From contig OZ025796.1 in assembly GCA_964019425.1 (NCBI GenBank), positions 310,001 to 374,000 on the forward strand: DNA of 64,000 nt, read 5' to 3'. Positions 19,396 through 30,300 of the stretch are shown piece after piece; within the stretch, counting starts at the first letter, position 1; each line of letters opens with the position of its first letter. Source of the stretch: Flectonema sp. DT1601 (Eukaryota > Euglenozoa > Diplonemea > Diplonemida > Diplonemidae). The notes beneath the pieces are model-generated. The model worked only from the letters and a program-made list of their open reading frames with translations, was not told where the DNA came from and searched no databases. Both the position numbers and the translations under genes were made by a program.

Positions 19396-21321
19396 TTACC
19401 CCAATCGTGTTGATGGTGCCGGGTCATCATTAGCTGCCAGTCGTTTCATGACAAGTTCTCTACTCTTGAACCTCACTGTTGCGATTAATGAATTGATATC
19501 CTCTCTTGAGACTACAAGTTGGAATATAGGAGGAATTGGTTTCGTATAGTCACCTTGTTTCTGAACGCTCTCAGTAATAGTTTTGTCTGTTGCTCTGATG
19601 GCTGACTGTTGTTGTTGAGATCTCGCAAAAACAGATTTATGAACATTTGACGACCATCCAGAATCGACTTCAGTTGAATTTACATGTCGGAGAGCTTCGA
19701 TCATAAAACGGTTGTTTGCTTTCCAATTTGATACTCGTTGATTGAACTCTTCCTTTGCACGGAGGTAGGCGAGGATTCTATTACCGTATTCGAATTCTTT
19801 TTCTTTTACAAAGACATCAATGGATTCGTATTTGATGCTGACTGGTATCCCTCTCAATTCACCTGATTCTCTCATCAAATTACACAACGCTTTGCTGTAA
19901 ACCTCCAATTCTTGTTGGTTAGTATCACGTCTATGTCTTTGTAGGTATAATTCTTTTTCTCTTTCGAAGGATTCCTTTTCTTTTTCAAGGAGAAGGACTT
20001 TTCGTTCAAGTGTCCTGTCGAGTTGTATTGAACAAACCAGTCTTCGATATGCTCTCACAGTTCCGAGTGACCTCCAATTACGTTGTACAGCAACAACAGC
20101 TTTTTTAAACACATGAATTGATAAAGGAATCTTCGTAGCGGTAAGCCAATCTTTTAAAAATAATTTTATCTTTCTAATTGCTACTAACTTTCCTAAAAAT
20201 TGAATCAAAACAAGAGCTGCAGCATCAGAACGTGGATTCATAGCCCGAAGAGGTACAGCAGACTTGGTTGCCTGTTGACTTTGGATGACAAAAGAACAAT
20301 TATCCTTCACTGTAACCTGCAATACTTTTCTAATGACTTTGTGGACCTTTGATACAACAACAAAACACAACCATGCATTTCTTAAAGAGTTTTCTTTGAT
20401 TAGATTTCTTTCCTTTTTAAGGGCGTGTTCCTCTCGTAGTTCTGGCAGTAAAAGCAGCTGTTTTGTCCTTCGAATTTTTGCATTATTAATAACATGTGCC
20501 TTTCTCTGTGCTGCTTGTGTCCTAACTGCCAACACCACGGCGTTATTCTTTCTCCGTTGAGCCGCATCATGTCTTGCGGTAGCAGCGCCAAGTATATTTG
20601 AACGTCGGTGGTTGCGACCTTGATGGGTGTTGAGTTGCTTTTGTAATTCTATTTCCGCGACTTTACTGAAAAATGTGTTCATTTCAGCCTCGTCTTCCCG
20701 AAGAGAAATAATTTTCCGAACAACGATTCCATTTTTCGGTATTAATCGTCCTCTCAAATGTGATTTTGATACTTCCCTTCCGTAAGGTTTATTTGAAGGG
20801 TACTCCATGGCATTTTCAGTGAGTGACGTTGGAAGTTCTTTTGCGACCGACATTTTTGCGGTTGGGACAAGCAGTGAATCAGCAGTTGCAGAGAATGCAA
20901 TACTTTGGGGTGTGGTCGGACTCACAGAGTTCATATTCTGGATAATCGTCTGAAGATAAACACCTCTCTGATCCAACAGGTCAGTGCATTCGTCAATTCC
21001 ACGTTTGATTGATGTCGCTGTGCCGTTGGCAGGATTTTCAAAATTTAAACCTGCGGCATGAAGCAAAGCTGAGCTAGCCGCATCCTCTTCAACTCCAACG
21101 CAATCTAACAAATGCATGACTTCAGCACATGAGTTATTCTGTTTGTGTGTTAGGTTTTGTATTCTCATGTTGTTGCAGATTGTTTCTCTCCTTCCAGTGA
21201 AAGATGATCGAAGTCTTTGGGATCTCATTCCAGTTATAAAGAAACTACCGTTACTTTCCGTGTCTACGTCACTACCTCTGAAGGGAGGATTTTTAAGTTG
21301 GGGAAGAGGATGAATAGCCAT
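19396..21321 (-). CDS. Unrecognised basic protein with IQ-like motifs
   Basis: The 641-residue product has no family I can name. Two IQ-like calmodulin-binding segments are visible: VLIQFLGKLVAIRK (371-384) and AVQRNWRSLGTVRAYRR (411-427). A charged helix rich in Glu/Lys/Arg follows (about 435-470). The middle (220-340) is Arg/Lys-rich helix. IQ-plus-helix proteins are common in flagella and cortical cytoskeleton, so calmodulin-regulated structural use is a guess. The stop lies about 240 nt upstream of the coiled-coil gene's start. CAG acceptor-like site 14 nt before the ATG. Confidence 0.75.
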   Translation of the reverse strand: MAIHPLPQLKNPPFRGSDVDTESNGSFFITGMRSQRLRSSFTGRRETICNNMRIQNLTHKQNNSCAEVMHLLDCVGVEEDAASSALLHAAGLNFENPANGTATSIKRGIDECTDLLDQRGVYLQTIIQNMNSVSPTTPQSIAFSATADSLLVPTAKMSVAKELPTSLTENAMEYPSNKPYGREVSKSHLRGRLIPKNGIVVRKIISLREDEAEMNTFFSKVAEIELQKQLNTHQGRNHRRSNILGAATARHDAAQRRKNNAVVLAVRTQAAQRKAHVINNAKIRRTKQLLLLPELREEHALKKERNLIKENSLRNAWLCFVVVSKVHKVIRKVLQVTVKDNCSFVIQSQQATKSAVPLRAMNPRSDAAALVLIQFLGKLVAIRKIKLFLKDWLTATKIPLSIHVFKKAVVAVQRNWRSLGTVRAYRRLVCSIQLDRTLERKVLLLEKEKESFEREKELYLQRHRRDTNQQELEVYSKALCNLMRESGELRGIPVSIKYESIDVFVKEKEFEYGNRILAYLRAKEEFNQRVSNWKANNRFMIEALRHVNSTEVDSGWSSNVHKSVFARSQQQQSAIRATDKTITESVQKQGDYTKPIPPIFQLVVSREDINSLIATVRFKSRELVMKRLAANDDPAPSTRLG

Positions 21322-22538
21322 CCTCCTTTATTTACCTGTTGTTTTAAAAAAGAAAAAGTAAGTATCGCTGTGAACTTGTTGAATATCACAACACCATCCT
21401 CAACACCTAACTAGTGAGGTGGTATTCTAAAGTGCCGTTCGTAAAGTTTACTGGACATCGATAAAGAATACAGGAGGAGAGAGGGGGGGGGTGTTTCACC
21501 AACAGTCCTAAGGACGTGATAGTGATAAAAGAGATCACACCTTCGTTTTTTTTTTTTTTTTTTTTGATTAACTTTCGTCAGAAGTTTTGTCTTCCCCGCG
21601 ATCTAAGAATTCTCATCTCTGACGCAGGATTAAGGTCCTCCTTGACATGAAACCAGTTTAAGACCTTCACCTCAAAATATTAAACAAAATCAACACAAGC
21701 AGAGGAAGAAGGACTATAGAGGTATATGGAAATGAACAAGAACAGAGTGTTTTGTTTTTTTTCACACGGAAATAAAAACACCACGAAAGGTGACTCAAAT
21801 CACCCCGTGTTTGACAGATTCGGTCTAACGAGAACAAGTAAAAAAAAAAGAATCGGCTTAATCTTTTAAACTATACAGAAAATAGTAATATAACACTGCA
21901 ATTTTTTGTTTGTGCACGAAACCGGAAAAAAAAATTAAAAAGATTTTAACATCCCGATAGGGGACTTAATATGACACGAGGGAGGGTTACCACGTTAGAG
22001 ACTGTTTTTATTTTGTAACAATTCGCAGTATTTCTCAAGAGATAAAGACACGTCGAGAGAAGAAAAAAAAAAAAAAAAAAAACATTGAACATAGGAACGA
22101 ATAGTTTAGAAATGGGAGAATAAAAAAACAGTTTATCCCAACCGAAGCAAACTAATAAACGATGAGCTCTCGTTGTTCTTCAAGTGAACTTGTTCAGTTG
22201 TAAAGAAGACTGAGAGATCCATTCGAGTAAAAAAAAAATAAAAAAAAAAAAACGTTTTGGAAACTCGGCATGCTGGGAGCCTTGATCAGCAAAATTCCAA
22301 AAATGCTAGAAATGCCACTACAATACTTGTAAAAAAAAAAGAGAGAGAGAGAGAGCAAGAAAAAATAAAAAACAACACAGATTTTTATCTATGGTGAACC
22401 TACAGCAAGCTGAAAGGTTTTTTTTTTTTTTGGTAACCTGATATTTCTTATGATCACGTGGGCGACAGGATTCCGTCTGCGTTCAAAATGAAAAAGGGCT
22501 AATCCGAATGTTCGGTTTTTTTTTATTATTATTATTGA
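21322..22538. other. Gene-free spacer, 1.2 kb
   Basis: AT-rich sequence between the Fe-ADH stop and the start of the IQ-like gene. It has A/T runs (21550, 22065, 22230, 22420), a G run near 21485, a short GA repeat at about 22341-22354 and a short TTA repeat near 22525. No coding signal or RNA gene seen. Confidence 0.55.
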
Positions 22539-23678
22539 TCAGTAAATCTCAAGCAAAATTTGCATGACTTCCTCAGGGGTGACCTTTCTCGGATTATTAT
22601 CACTGCGACCCTTAGTGAGAGCGTTAGCAGCGATGTTTGGCAAGTCTTTTTTCGAAATACCGTAGGCAGAAAGATTCTTTTTAACACCAAGAGACTTCAA
22701 GATGAAATCGAGCTTTAAGACCAACTCAGTAATTGACTCTACTCGATAAGCAGAGAATAAGACTTTGAAAGACTCCTTCACGTGAGATGTTAATTCCTCA
22801 TCACAAGAATTGTGATTAAGTGTAGCAACTGCTGATAGTGTTAAACAACAAGCAATTCCATGTGGGATTCCAAACAAAGCCGACATTGGATATGACATTG
22901 AATGACATAGTGTAGTTCTAGAAATATTGATTGCCTTTCCAGACAAGTGAGAAGCTAATTGGAATGCCTCCAATCGATTTGGAGTTCCTATCTCGAGATG
23001 AGATAATATTAATTTTATTGATTCAGCTGAAAACAATTGCGACTCAGCTGTAGATTTTCTAGCCCAAGCTGACTCTGTCGCGTGTGCCAATGCATCCAAC
23101 ACAGTAGCAGCGACGACTGGCTCTGGAAGAGAGTCAAGCAGTTGAGGGTCGAGAATTACATTTTTCGGTAGTATTGTTGGATGATCGATCGATTGTTTTA
23201 TTTTATTCTTGTACACGACAGCGAATGTCGTCGCTTCAGATCCTGTTCCGACTGTCGTTGGTAAGAATATCAATTCAAATTGATTTCCCTTCTTATTGTC
23301 CAACAAGATATCATCTACACATTGAGCCTTGTTAGTGAGAGCAATCGCAATTAGTTTTGACAAATCCATTGCTGTACCTCCTCCAACAGCAATTATTGAC
23401 GTAACCTTATCCATACCTTCAGTTGCAATGATGTCGGAGTATACCAGTTCAACTTCCTCAAGAGGAAGAGCCTTCCCAGTATATAACTTTTGAATTATCT
23501 TATCGCCGTGTTGCTCAAAATATTTTGCTGCTCCACATGGACCAAAACCAGCAGCATCAGCGATAAGCAGAACTTTTTCATGTTTCTCAATTAGATCACC
23601 TACGGTATTAATACATCCTCTTCCCGCGGCAGTCCCTGGGAATCGACCAGCAAAATCATGAGTGACTGACAGAGACAT
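22539..23678 (-). CDS. Iron-containing alcohol dehydrogenase, phosphonoacetaldehyde reductase type
   Basis: The 379-residue protein is a complete group III (iron-dependent) alcohol dehydrogenase. The NAD-binding GGGTAMDLSK is at 99-108, and TTVGTGSEAT at 141-150. The four metal ligands are D195, H199, H259 and H273 (LDALAHATE; TTLCHSMSYP; GIPHGIACC). Two stretches, TFAVVYKNKIKQS (151-163) and INISRTTLCHSMSYP (250-264), are what I associate with the bacterial subgroup that reduces phosphonoacetaldehyde to 2-hydroxyethylphosphonate, rather than with lactaldehyde or butanol dehydrogenases. The substrate is inferred; a generic aldehyde reductase remains possible. No clear targeting peptide. CAG acceptor-like site 13 nt before the ATG. 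Confidence 0.9.
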   Translation of the reverse strand: MSLSVTHDFAGRFPGTAAGRGCINTVGDLIEKHEKVLLIADAAGFGPCGAAKYFEQHGDKIIQKLYTGKALPLEEVELVYSDIIATEGMDKVTSIIAVGGGTAMDLSKLIAIALTNKAQCVDDILLDNKKGNQFELIFLPTTVGTGSEATTFAVVYKNKIKQSIDHPTILPKNVILDPQLLDSLPEPVVAATVLDALAHATESAWARKSTAESQLFSAESIKLILSHLEIGTPNRLEAFQLASHLSGKAINISRTTLCHSMSYPMSALFGIPHGIACCLTLSAVATLNHNSCDEELTSHVKESFKVLFSAYRVESITELVLKLDFILKSLGVKKNLSAYGISKKDLPNIAANALTKGRSDNNPRKVTPEEVMQILLEIY

Positions 23679-23900
23679 TCCAATTACAAAACTGTTGAGA
23701 GGGTTGATAATTTTTTTAAAATTATTTACATCTGATGTCTTTTTAAACTACACAATGCTTTGAGGGGGCAATCAATAAATGTAGTTTGCTATTTTGAAAA
23801 AAATAATTATTATTCATAAAAGGTGTTTCTCTAAAACTGTGAAACTTGTCAAGAAGTACGATGACAACAACAATTTAAAAGAATGTTGTCACCTTTTTTC

Positions 23901-25328
23901 TTATATATTATTATTAATTCCAAACTGTGATAATAAATCGTTGGATTTATCGGAACTGTTGGACATGAGGTGTTCGATTTCGTCGATTTCTTTTGGAATT
24001 GAAGCAGTGAGGACCTCACCACCATCATTAGTAAGGAGTACGTCATCTTCTATACGAACACATATCCCGCGAAGGTCTTCCGGAACATCAGAGCTGTTTG
24101 GTAAGTAGATCCCTGGTTCCACAGTGTGAATGGCTTTTGCAAGAAACTTATCTTGACATAGCGTAGGGAAGGTTTCGTGAATATCTAATCCAAAAGGATG
24201 ACCAAAAGCGTGTTGATAATATTTTTTATAACTTCCCTTTTCACGATGAGTAGCGGCATTACCCGACAACACTCCCAGTTCCAACAATGCTTCCGTAATA
24301 AGCTCCTCACTTAGCCTTTGTAATTTCGTTATAGTCTCACCAACTTGAAGAGCAGCTATAAGTTGTTTCTGCACATTCAACACAGCTGTATAAACTCTTC
24401 TCTGATTAGGTGAGTATACTCCATTCACTGGCCATGTTCGGGTGACGTCAGTCGGATGGTTTGCAAATTCAGCACCAGCATCAACTAAAACTAGGTCACC
24501 GTCTTTTAAAATCGTGTTATTTGCGACATAATGAAGTGCTAATCCGTTGTCACCTCCAGCTACTACTGGAGGATATGCTAGTCGATCACCACCTTGAAGT
24601 TGTGTTACAAAGTTCATAATGGATTCTATTGTCGATTCGGATACGCCTGGTGCCGTTGACATCATCGCAGCGGTGAACATGTCTTTTGTGATTGAAGCGC
24701 TTCTTCGATGCATATTAATTTGACTCTCACCCTTAACAGTTCGTAATGCCAGTAATATTTGTTTTGGGTCTGTAAATGTTCCAACGACAGCTTTAACCTC
24801 TTCCTCTGCTGGTATGTTTATGTTTTTTAACATCATAATTGAAGATGTCTTCTTTTCATTAATACTTTCTCGGATGATTCTCGCTACGTCTGATCGTTCA
24901 TAACAAGCGTCCGGATCGAAGTGTTTCAGACCCAACACCTGACCTGTTTGCACGCCATCCCACATCTCTTTCACTGGATCTTTTTTTCTTATAAAAAGGC
25001 TCCATGAAGTTTCCCCTTCAGGACTTTTTTGAAATATCGCACATGCATTTGGCTCCAGACATCCCGTCAAGAACCAAAAATTTGATTCTTGTCTGAACCT
25101 CCAGGGGATGTCATGCGTCATAATTCTTGTTTCGTACGCATTTAAAACCAACATCGCACCTGGTTGCAGTGCTGAAAGCAACACGTTTCGTCTTTGCTTA
25201 AAGTCATCCCGTTGTATCCCTACCGTTATTTCACCCTCTTTCAACAGATGAGGATGTGTTAGTGGTGTCGGTTGTCCAATGAACTCCTTAACGGTACTTG
25301 AGAGGCATCTACTAACTTTTCTAAACAT
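23901..25328 (-). CDS. Xaa-Pro aminopeptidase, mitochondrial type (M24B, XPNPEP3/ICP55-like)
   Basis: The 475-residue protein has an AMP-N domain (about 35-165) and a pita-bread metallopeptidase domain (about 200-445). All five metal ligands are present: D283 (VLVDAGAEF), D294 (HPTDVTRTWP), H377 (HAFGHPFGLDIHE), E404 (TVEPGIYLP) and E427 (VRIEDDVLL); H266 fits the substrate-side histidine. The N-terminus MFRKVSRCLSSTVKEF is basic, Ser/Thr-rich and free of acids for 14 residues, as in a mitochondrial presequence. Family members trim an N-terminal residue from processed mitochondrial proteins. CAG acceptor-like site 16 nt before the ATG. About 220 nt separate it from the Fe-ADH gene downstream. 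Confidence 0.93.
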   Translation of the reverse strand: MFRKVSRCLSSTVKEFIGQPTPLTHPHLLKEGEITVGIQRDDFKQRRNVLLSALQPGAMLVLNAYETRIMTHDIPWRFRQESNFWFLTGCLEPNACAIFQKSPEGETSWSLFIRKKDPVKEMWDGVQTGQVLGLKHFDPDACYERSDVARIIRESINEKKTSSIMMLKNINIPAEEEVKAVVGTFTDPKQILLALRTVKGESQINMHRRSASITKDMFTAAMMSTAPGVSESTIESIMNFVTQLQGGDRLAYPPVVAGGDNGLALHYVANNTILKDGDLVLVDAGAEFANHPTDVTRTWPVNGVYSPNQRRVYTAVLNVQKQLIAALQVGETITKLQRLSEELITEALLELGVLSGNAATHREKGSYKKYYQHAFGHPFGLDIHETFPTLCQDKFLAKAIHTVEPGIYLPNSSDVPEDLRGICVRIEDDVLLTNDGGEVLTASIPKEIDEIEHLMSNSSDKSNDLLSQFGINNNI

Positions 25329-25344
25329 CGTTCTGGTTGAGAGA

Positions 25345-25668
25345 CTGACAAAGAAAAATAATAATTAAGCATTACACAAATGGTATAGTATCCATACGTT
25401 GTGTTGATGTTCATAGAGAATGCAGTACTTCTCAACGTCATCAGAGGTGTGGTTGATGTTGGGTTCAGATGGTTCTGTTTTTTAAAAAAAAAAAGAAAAG
25501 TAGGAATTAGGCATCGCAGGTAATATTTAAAAAAAAATACTTTTTTCACAATATTTTTTTTGTTGTTTCTAATGAAAAAAAAAAAAAAAAAAAAGTATTA
25601 AATCGGTTCTGCAGACGACCTTTCTCCCTCTCCCCCCGCGAATATGTTCGCGAGATTTCAGGAAGTGA

Positions 25669-25700
<32 letters not shown>

Positions 25701-25815
25701 CCCACAAGTAAACATTGTATCTACAATACTAGTGAATCAGACTAAACCAACACCAGAGAGTACTCTTTCTAGTGAATATTATTATTAGAATCATCTTCGG
25801 CATACTTTAGATCAT
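25345..25815. other. Short gene-free spacer
   Basis: About 470 bp between the SNase-like stop and the aminopeptidase acceptor site. It contains a ~30-nt T run (25671-25700), a ~20-nt A run (25575) and ordinary AT-rich sequence. Nothing else seen. Confidence 0.5.
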
Positions 25816-26562
25816 CTATCTCGTTCCCTTTGACTTCCTTTTGTCGTAGAAGTTTCCTTTTCCTATCTTCTCTCTCTGACCGTTACGCTGTTTTTGTTTG
25901 TTTTGTTTTGTTTTGTTTTAGTTTAGAATTAATATTAACTGAATAAGTAGACATACCAACGGTTTCTTGTCTTGTTTTTTTGGTTCTCTCTTTTTGCGCT
26001 CATTAAGTCGCTTCCATTTCCAAGGTGGCATCGGGTCTTCTGCTGCAGCCCAAAGACCAACACCAGAACTTGATGCATTTCGCTGAAGTTCCTCAAATGG
26101 TACACGAGTGTCATGAGGTCCAAAATGCCAGGCTATTCCGTTGACCAAAAGTGATCGTTGAACGTATTTAAATTCAGTTGAAAAGGCATTTTGAGTAAAA
26201 ACATCCGCCACGTATGCGGAGTTCATATCTCTCTCATAGAGGTAAGCAACGACATCTGTGTTTTTAGCAGAAAGTAGCTTTTCTAAATAAAGTTTAGATT
26301 CCTTACCGTGGGGTTGTCCCATCTCAGGGGCATCTACGGCACGTAAACGAACTCGTAATAAATAACCGTCTTCTGTATTTGCGTAGAACGAATCACCGTC
26401 GATCACCTGTCTGATTTTTAATGAAACTTCGCTGCCTACTAAGCTTTGCATCTCAAGTCCTTGCCACCAGAACATGAAAAACATTATCAGTCCGGATATG
26501 CATAAAAAAGATCCCGGTATTCCCATTATAAATTCATAACCAAATGGTTTTCCTCGCGCCAT
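25816..26562 (-). CDS. Membrane-anchored SNase-like protein (LCL3/C3orf33-like)
   Basis: Two exons: 25957-26562 and 25816-25887, with a 69-nt GTATGT...CAG phase-0 intron, giving 225 residues. One transmembrane helix lies at about 12-34. A staphylococcal-nuclease-like OB fold follows (about 45-165): QVIDGDSFY (52-60), VRLRAVDAPEMGQPHGKES (71-89), then YERDMNSAYVADVF (109-122). In active SNases the last segment usually reads DRYGR; here the expected catalytic Arg is not present, so nuclease activity is doubtful. The C-terminal tail after 170 is strongly basic and continues through the small second exon. Fungal LCL3 and animal C3orf33 are similar membrane-anchored mitochondrial proteins. The nearest acceptor-like site (AAG, 43 nt upstream) is weaker than others. 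Confidence 0.82.
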
Positions 26563-27340
26563 TTATTTATTTTTTTTTCTTTTTGAGTGTGGTACGGTTC
26601 ACACACTTTTGTGAATGAAAAATAAGGATTTTTTTAATTTTTTTTTTTAAAAAATATGCAAAAAAATAATAATCTCAATACGTATCTAAAGGAGGATCGG
26701 GTGGGTTGGATTAGGAGAAGAAAAAAACTCTAGAAAAGTAACGTGAAAAAAAAGAAAATTTACCACGCATAAAAGGGTTAAGTGTTTGAGTATATTTAAA
26801 AACCTGCATGAGGGGCAGGCAAGAAAAACACTCTAAACATCCCCTTTACAACTAATTACGGCAAAAAAAAAAATTAAAAAAATAAATAAATAAAAAAGTA
26901 CAGTGGGAGGGAGAAAAGGTTATACAGCTAACCGAGAACTCTGTAATTATAAAAAAACAACACAAAAAAAAAAATTCAAAAAAAAAACTTCCCCCATTTC
27001 AGATAAAGCCTTAATTATTTTGTTGATCACAGACAGTAATACTGACGATGACCATGAATAGCTCTTAATCTGAATAGTTCGATGGTTATTTTTTTTTTTT
27101 TTTTTTTTTTGTTGACAAAATAGCAGCACAGAGTCTAATAACAGCAGAAGAATGACCACAGATTGTGTCATTTTAAATACTCCTCCAGATTGACGGATGA
27201 GGCAAGTCTTCGAGACTTCAATCCTCAGATATTAGAAGTAACACATCGTCATAGAGATGACGTGTTGCTCTGACCAACCAGATAGAGGCTTTAAAGAAAC
27301 CCCCCTTGCACTAACTACGTTCGTCACGATCATAAACAAT
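26563..27340. other. Gene-free spacer
   Basis: About 0.8 kb between the TRP-channel stop and the SNase-like start. A ~22-nt T run is at 27089 and several A runs. A minus-strand frame at 26947-27171 begins with a hydrophobic, signal-peptide-like stretch but then reads through homopolymers and is not convincing. Confidence 0.5.
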
Positions 27341-30300
27341 TTATTGTCTTTTAATAAGAGTTGCGACCGACTGCGGAGCATCTGGTGGCCACACCGGAGG
27401 AACTGATTGGTAGTCGACAACATCCTGTTCACGAGAACTTGGTAATAAAAAGAATCGCCGTACTCCTTGTGGTGTGTTGACCTCTCCCCAATATTTGTAA
27501 CCTTTTTGAGACTTCTGTTCAGTTGTGAGGAGTGCTTCTAAGGCAATGATTAGTCTTGCCCATTCAAGATTCCAAACTTTATCACTCTCGTCGTATATTT
27601 TTGAATAAGTAGTCGTCATCATCGCAATCAATAAATTTAACAACAATATAGAAACCATCAAAACATAAACCAACAACAACGCCGTACTTATGTATGGAAA
27701 ATGTGATGAGTCCTCGTCGATTAACAGAGCGCTCACATCCGCTTGTCCAAGGAGAGCAACAAAACAACCCATTAAACGCCTAAAGAAGTGACCAGCTCCG
27801 TACTTGTTAACCAGTAAGTATAGAGCTTGGGTAAACCCGATTAAGAAGGTTGCGAATATGATTAAAAATCTCATCAAATCGGATCCAAGCATCTTCCAAA
27901 TCATGACAACGAAAGGACCAGTTCCTCTAAACCCTAACAACTCGTGTAAGACATGACACCAAAGGATTAATGCTCCGAATGCGAGTCCTAAATCTTCGTA
28001 GCTGTATTCTCCTGCAAAACGACAACCACATGCGCAGGTGATACAAAACGCAAACATCCAGACCATCAACTGCTCAACTAACATTGATCCTCGTCTACCA
28101 AAGTAGACTTCAGTTGGTAGTGAAGTCATCTGTTTAATCTCATTCATAACTCGATAACCGGTTCCAATTAGAACTACTGACTCACAGAATCTCTGAAGAG
28201 GATAAGAAGCAATCTCGCACCATATTATCCACCAGAAAGAAACAGAACTGTCTCCGAACCAAACGTCTCCTGAACAGACTCTGGAATTGTTTTCAGCTTG
28301 AATTCTAACCAAGGGACCATAAAACACAACCACAGAATACGCTAGAACAAAACACATGAGAAGAGCGAATCGACCAAGCCAAAGTCTTTCAGCAAAAGTT
28401 TTCCATTTCATTAAAAGCAGTTCTTTGACAGCAGGAATCATAAGTAAGTCAGCGTGTTCACGATCAACTAATAATTGTAAGACACTCTTAACATGTGTTC
28501 TCGTGTTAATAGGGTCAAGTTCATCTAACCAAATACGACGACACTTACAAGAACCTACCTGCCACACTTCATCAGTATTACAATCAATAAGGTGTTCAAA
28601 GATTTCTTTGTGTCCTAAGTGAGCTGCTAATGTAAACGGCGTGAATTTGTCTTGGTTAAAGGTACCATCCTCACCAAAATCAACTTTGTGTTCCTTCATT
28701 AAAAATTTTACGTAATCATACATCTGCGGAAGGTTGTGATAAACACAGAAGTGTAAAGCATTATTACCGTGAGTGTCTTTAACGAGTAGGTGTTCCTTTT
28801 CTGATAATCGAAGCCTCTCAGCTCCAATTTGTAAGACGTATGCGACTATCTCTGGTTGGTTTCCTGATACTGCAAATAATAATGGCCATTCTCCTCCGTA
28901 GTATGTTTCAGATCCTTCTTCGAAGAAATTACCAACAGCCCGATGTGATAAGTGATGGGGACTGATATGAAGAAATTTATGGATGTTGTGCTTATCTCTG
29001 TGAATAATAGCAAAGTGAAGTCCGGAAATACCGTTGAAGATGTTTCCAGTGTAAACATCCAATGCAAGTGCCGGCATGAATAACGTTATCCAATCAACAA
29101 TTGCTCTGTGTTCGAATGAAGAGACTCCTCTAAGAAGAGCGCAATGGAGGGGCGTGGCTGTCATATCGTCTCGTCTTCGGAGTTTCCACGGTGCTGATAC
29201 TACCAGTCGCTGTAACCCAGCCAGGTCACCTTCAATAACAGCACGGAACACTGGATCACTAACAGAGTTATCAGCGCTGTTTAGCTCACCCAGAACATAG
29301 TTCTCCCTCCCAGTGAAAGCCAAAAAGATGATAAAGGCTGCAGTTACGAGAATCGGAGTAGCAATGGCCACCCCAGCACCATCCTGTTCCTCTTCTTGTA
29401 CCATTATCGTTATCAGTGAGCTTAGTGATAGTGAAAAACACACCAACAGAGACAGCCAGACTGGTATTAATTTTCTTTTACAGAGAGTTGCCCAGACGGC
29501 TACTGTTAAGAAACAACTTGCCCACAACAACATCAGCCATCCTTCTATGTCACTAATATATAAATAAAAAAGGATTAGAATCCCGATGACTGCTAAGATG
29601 TACCAATAAGCTTCTTTAAGAGATTCAAATCGAGGAGTTGCTTCTCGTTCAGGACTTTCCGTTACATCTTCACTGTGTTGTGCTTCATCGAAACGTTCAC
29701 GTAGTTCGTACCATTTTGTTAAAAGAGTTTTCTCTCTAGCTAACTCGTCTTCAGTTACGATGGGCAGTCTTGAGAAGACTCTATCGGTAGTTGTAAAGGT
29801 TGGCTTTGATCCAGGCAGTGAAGGTTTGTATCCCATCCTCTTTTGAACTGGTATTGTTATCCTGGCAATCTTTTCTTCAATAGCAACCATTTCATAATGT
29901 ATCAACACAATCTCACTCTCACCTGCAGTCGGAGGTGGTGGTGGTGGAACTGGTTCTACAGGACTGGCAGTTATAAAAGAGCATCGTTGACGACGTTCTG
30001 ATTTCATATCAGTTTTAACAGCAATAGTCTCAGATCGTGATACTCTAGATCTGACTTCACTCTTAGATGGCGCTGTTGGAGCTACTTCAACTTCATGAAC
30101 AGCAGACGAGACACCTCTCGCTGATAACGGTCTCGCTAACAGTCTACGCGTATCACTTAATTGTGATCTCAAAGCTTGATGCTCTGCTCTCAATAAGTCT
30201 CTCTCTGCTTCAGCTCTAAACGTTCTTTCTCTATCAACATCATAATCAAAAGCAGCACCAGTTGGTCTTCTACCACTATACTCGTTGTATCTCTGACTGA

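Noticed and set aside
26947-27171. Small secreted protein starting MTQSVVILLLLLDSVLLF
   Set aside because: After the hydrophobic start it reads through A and T runs and AT-rich sequence; length depends on run length.
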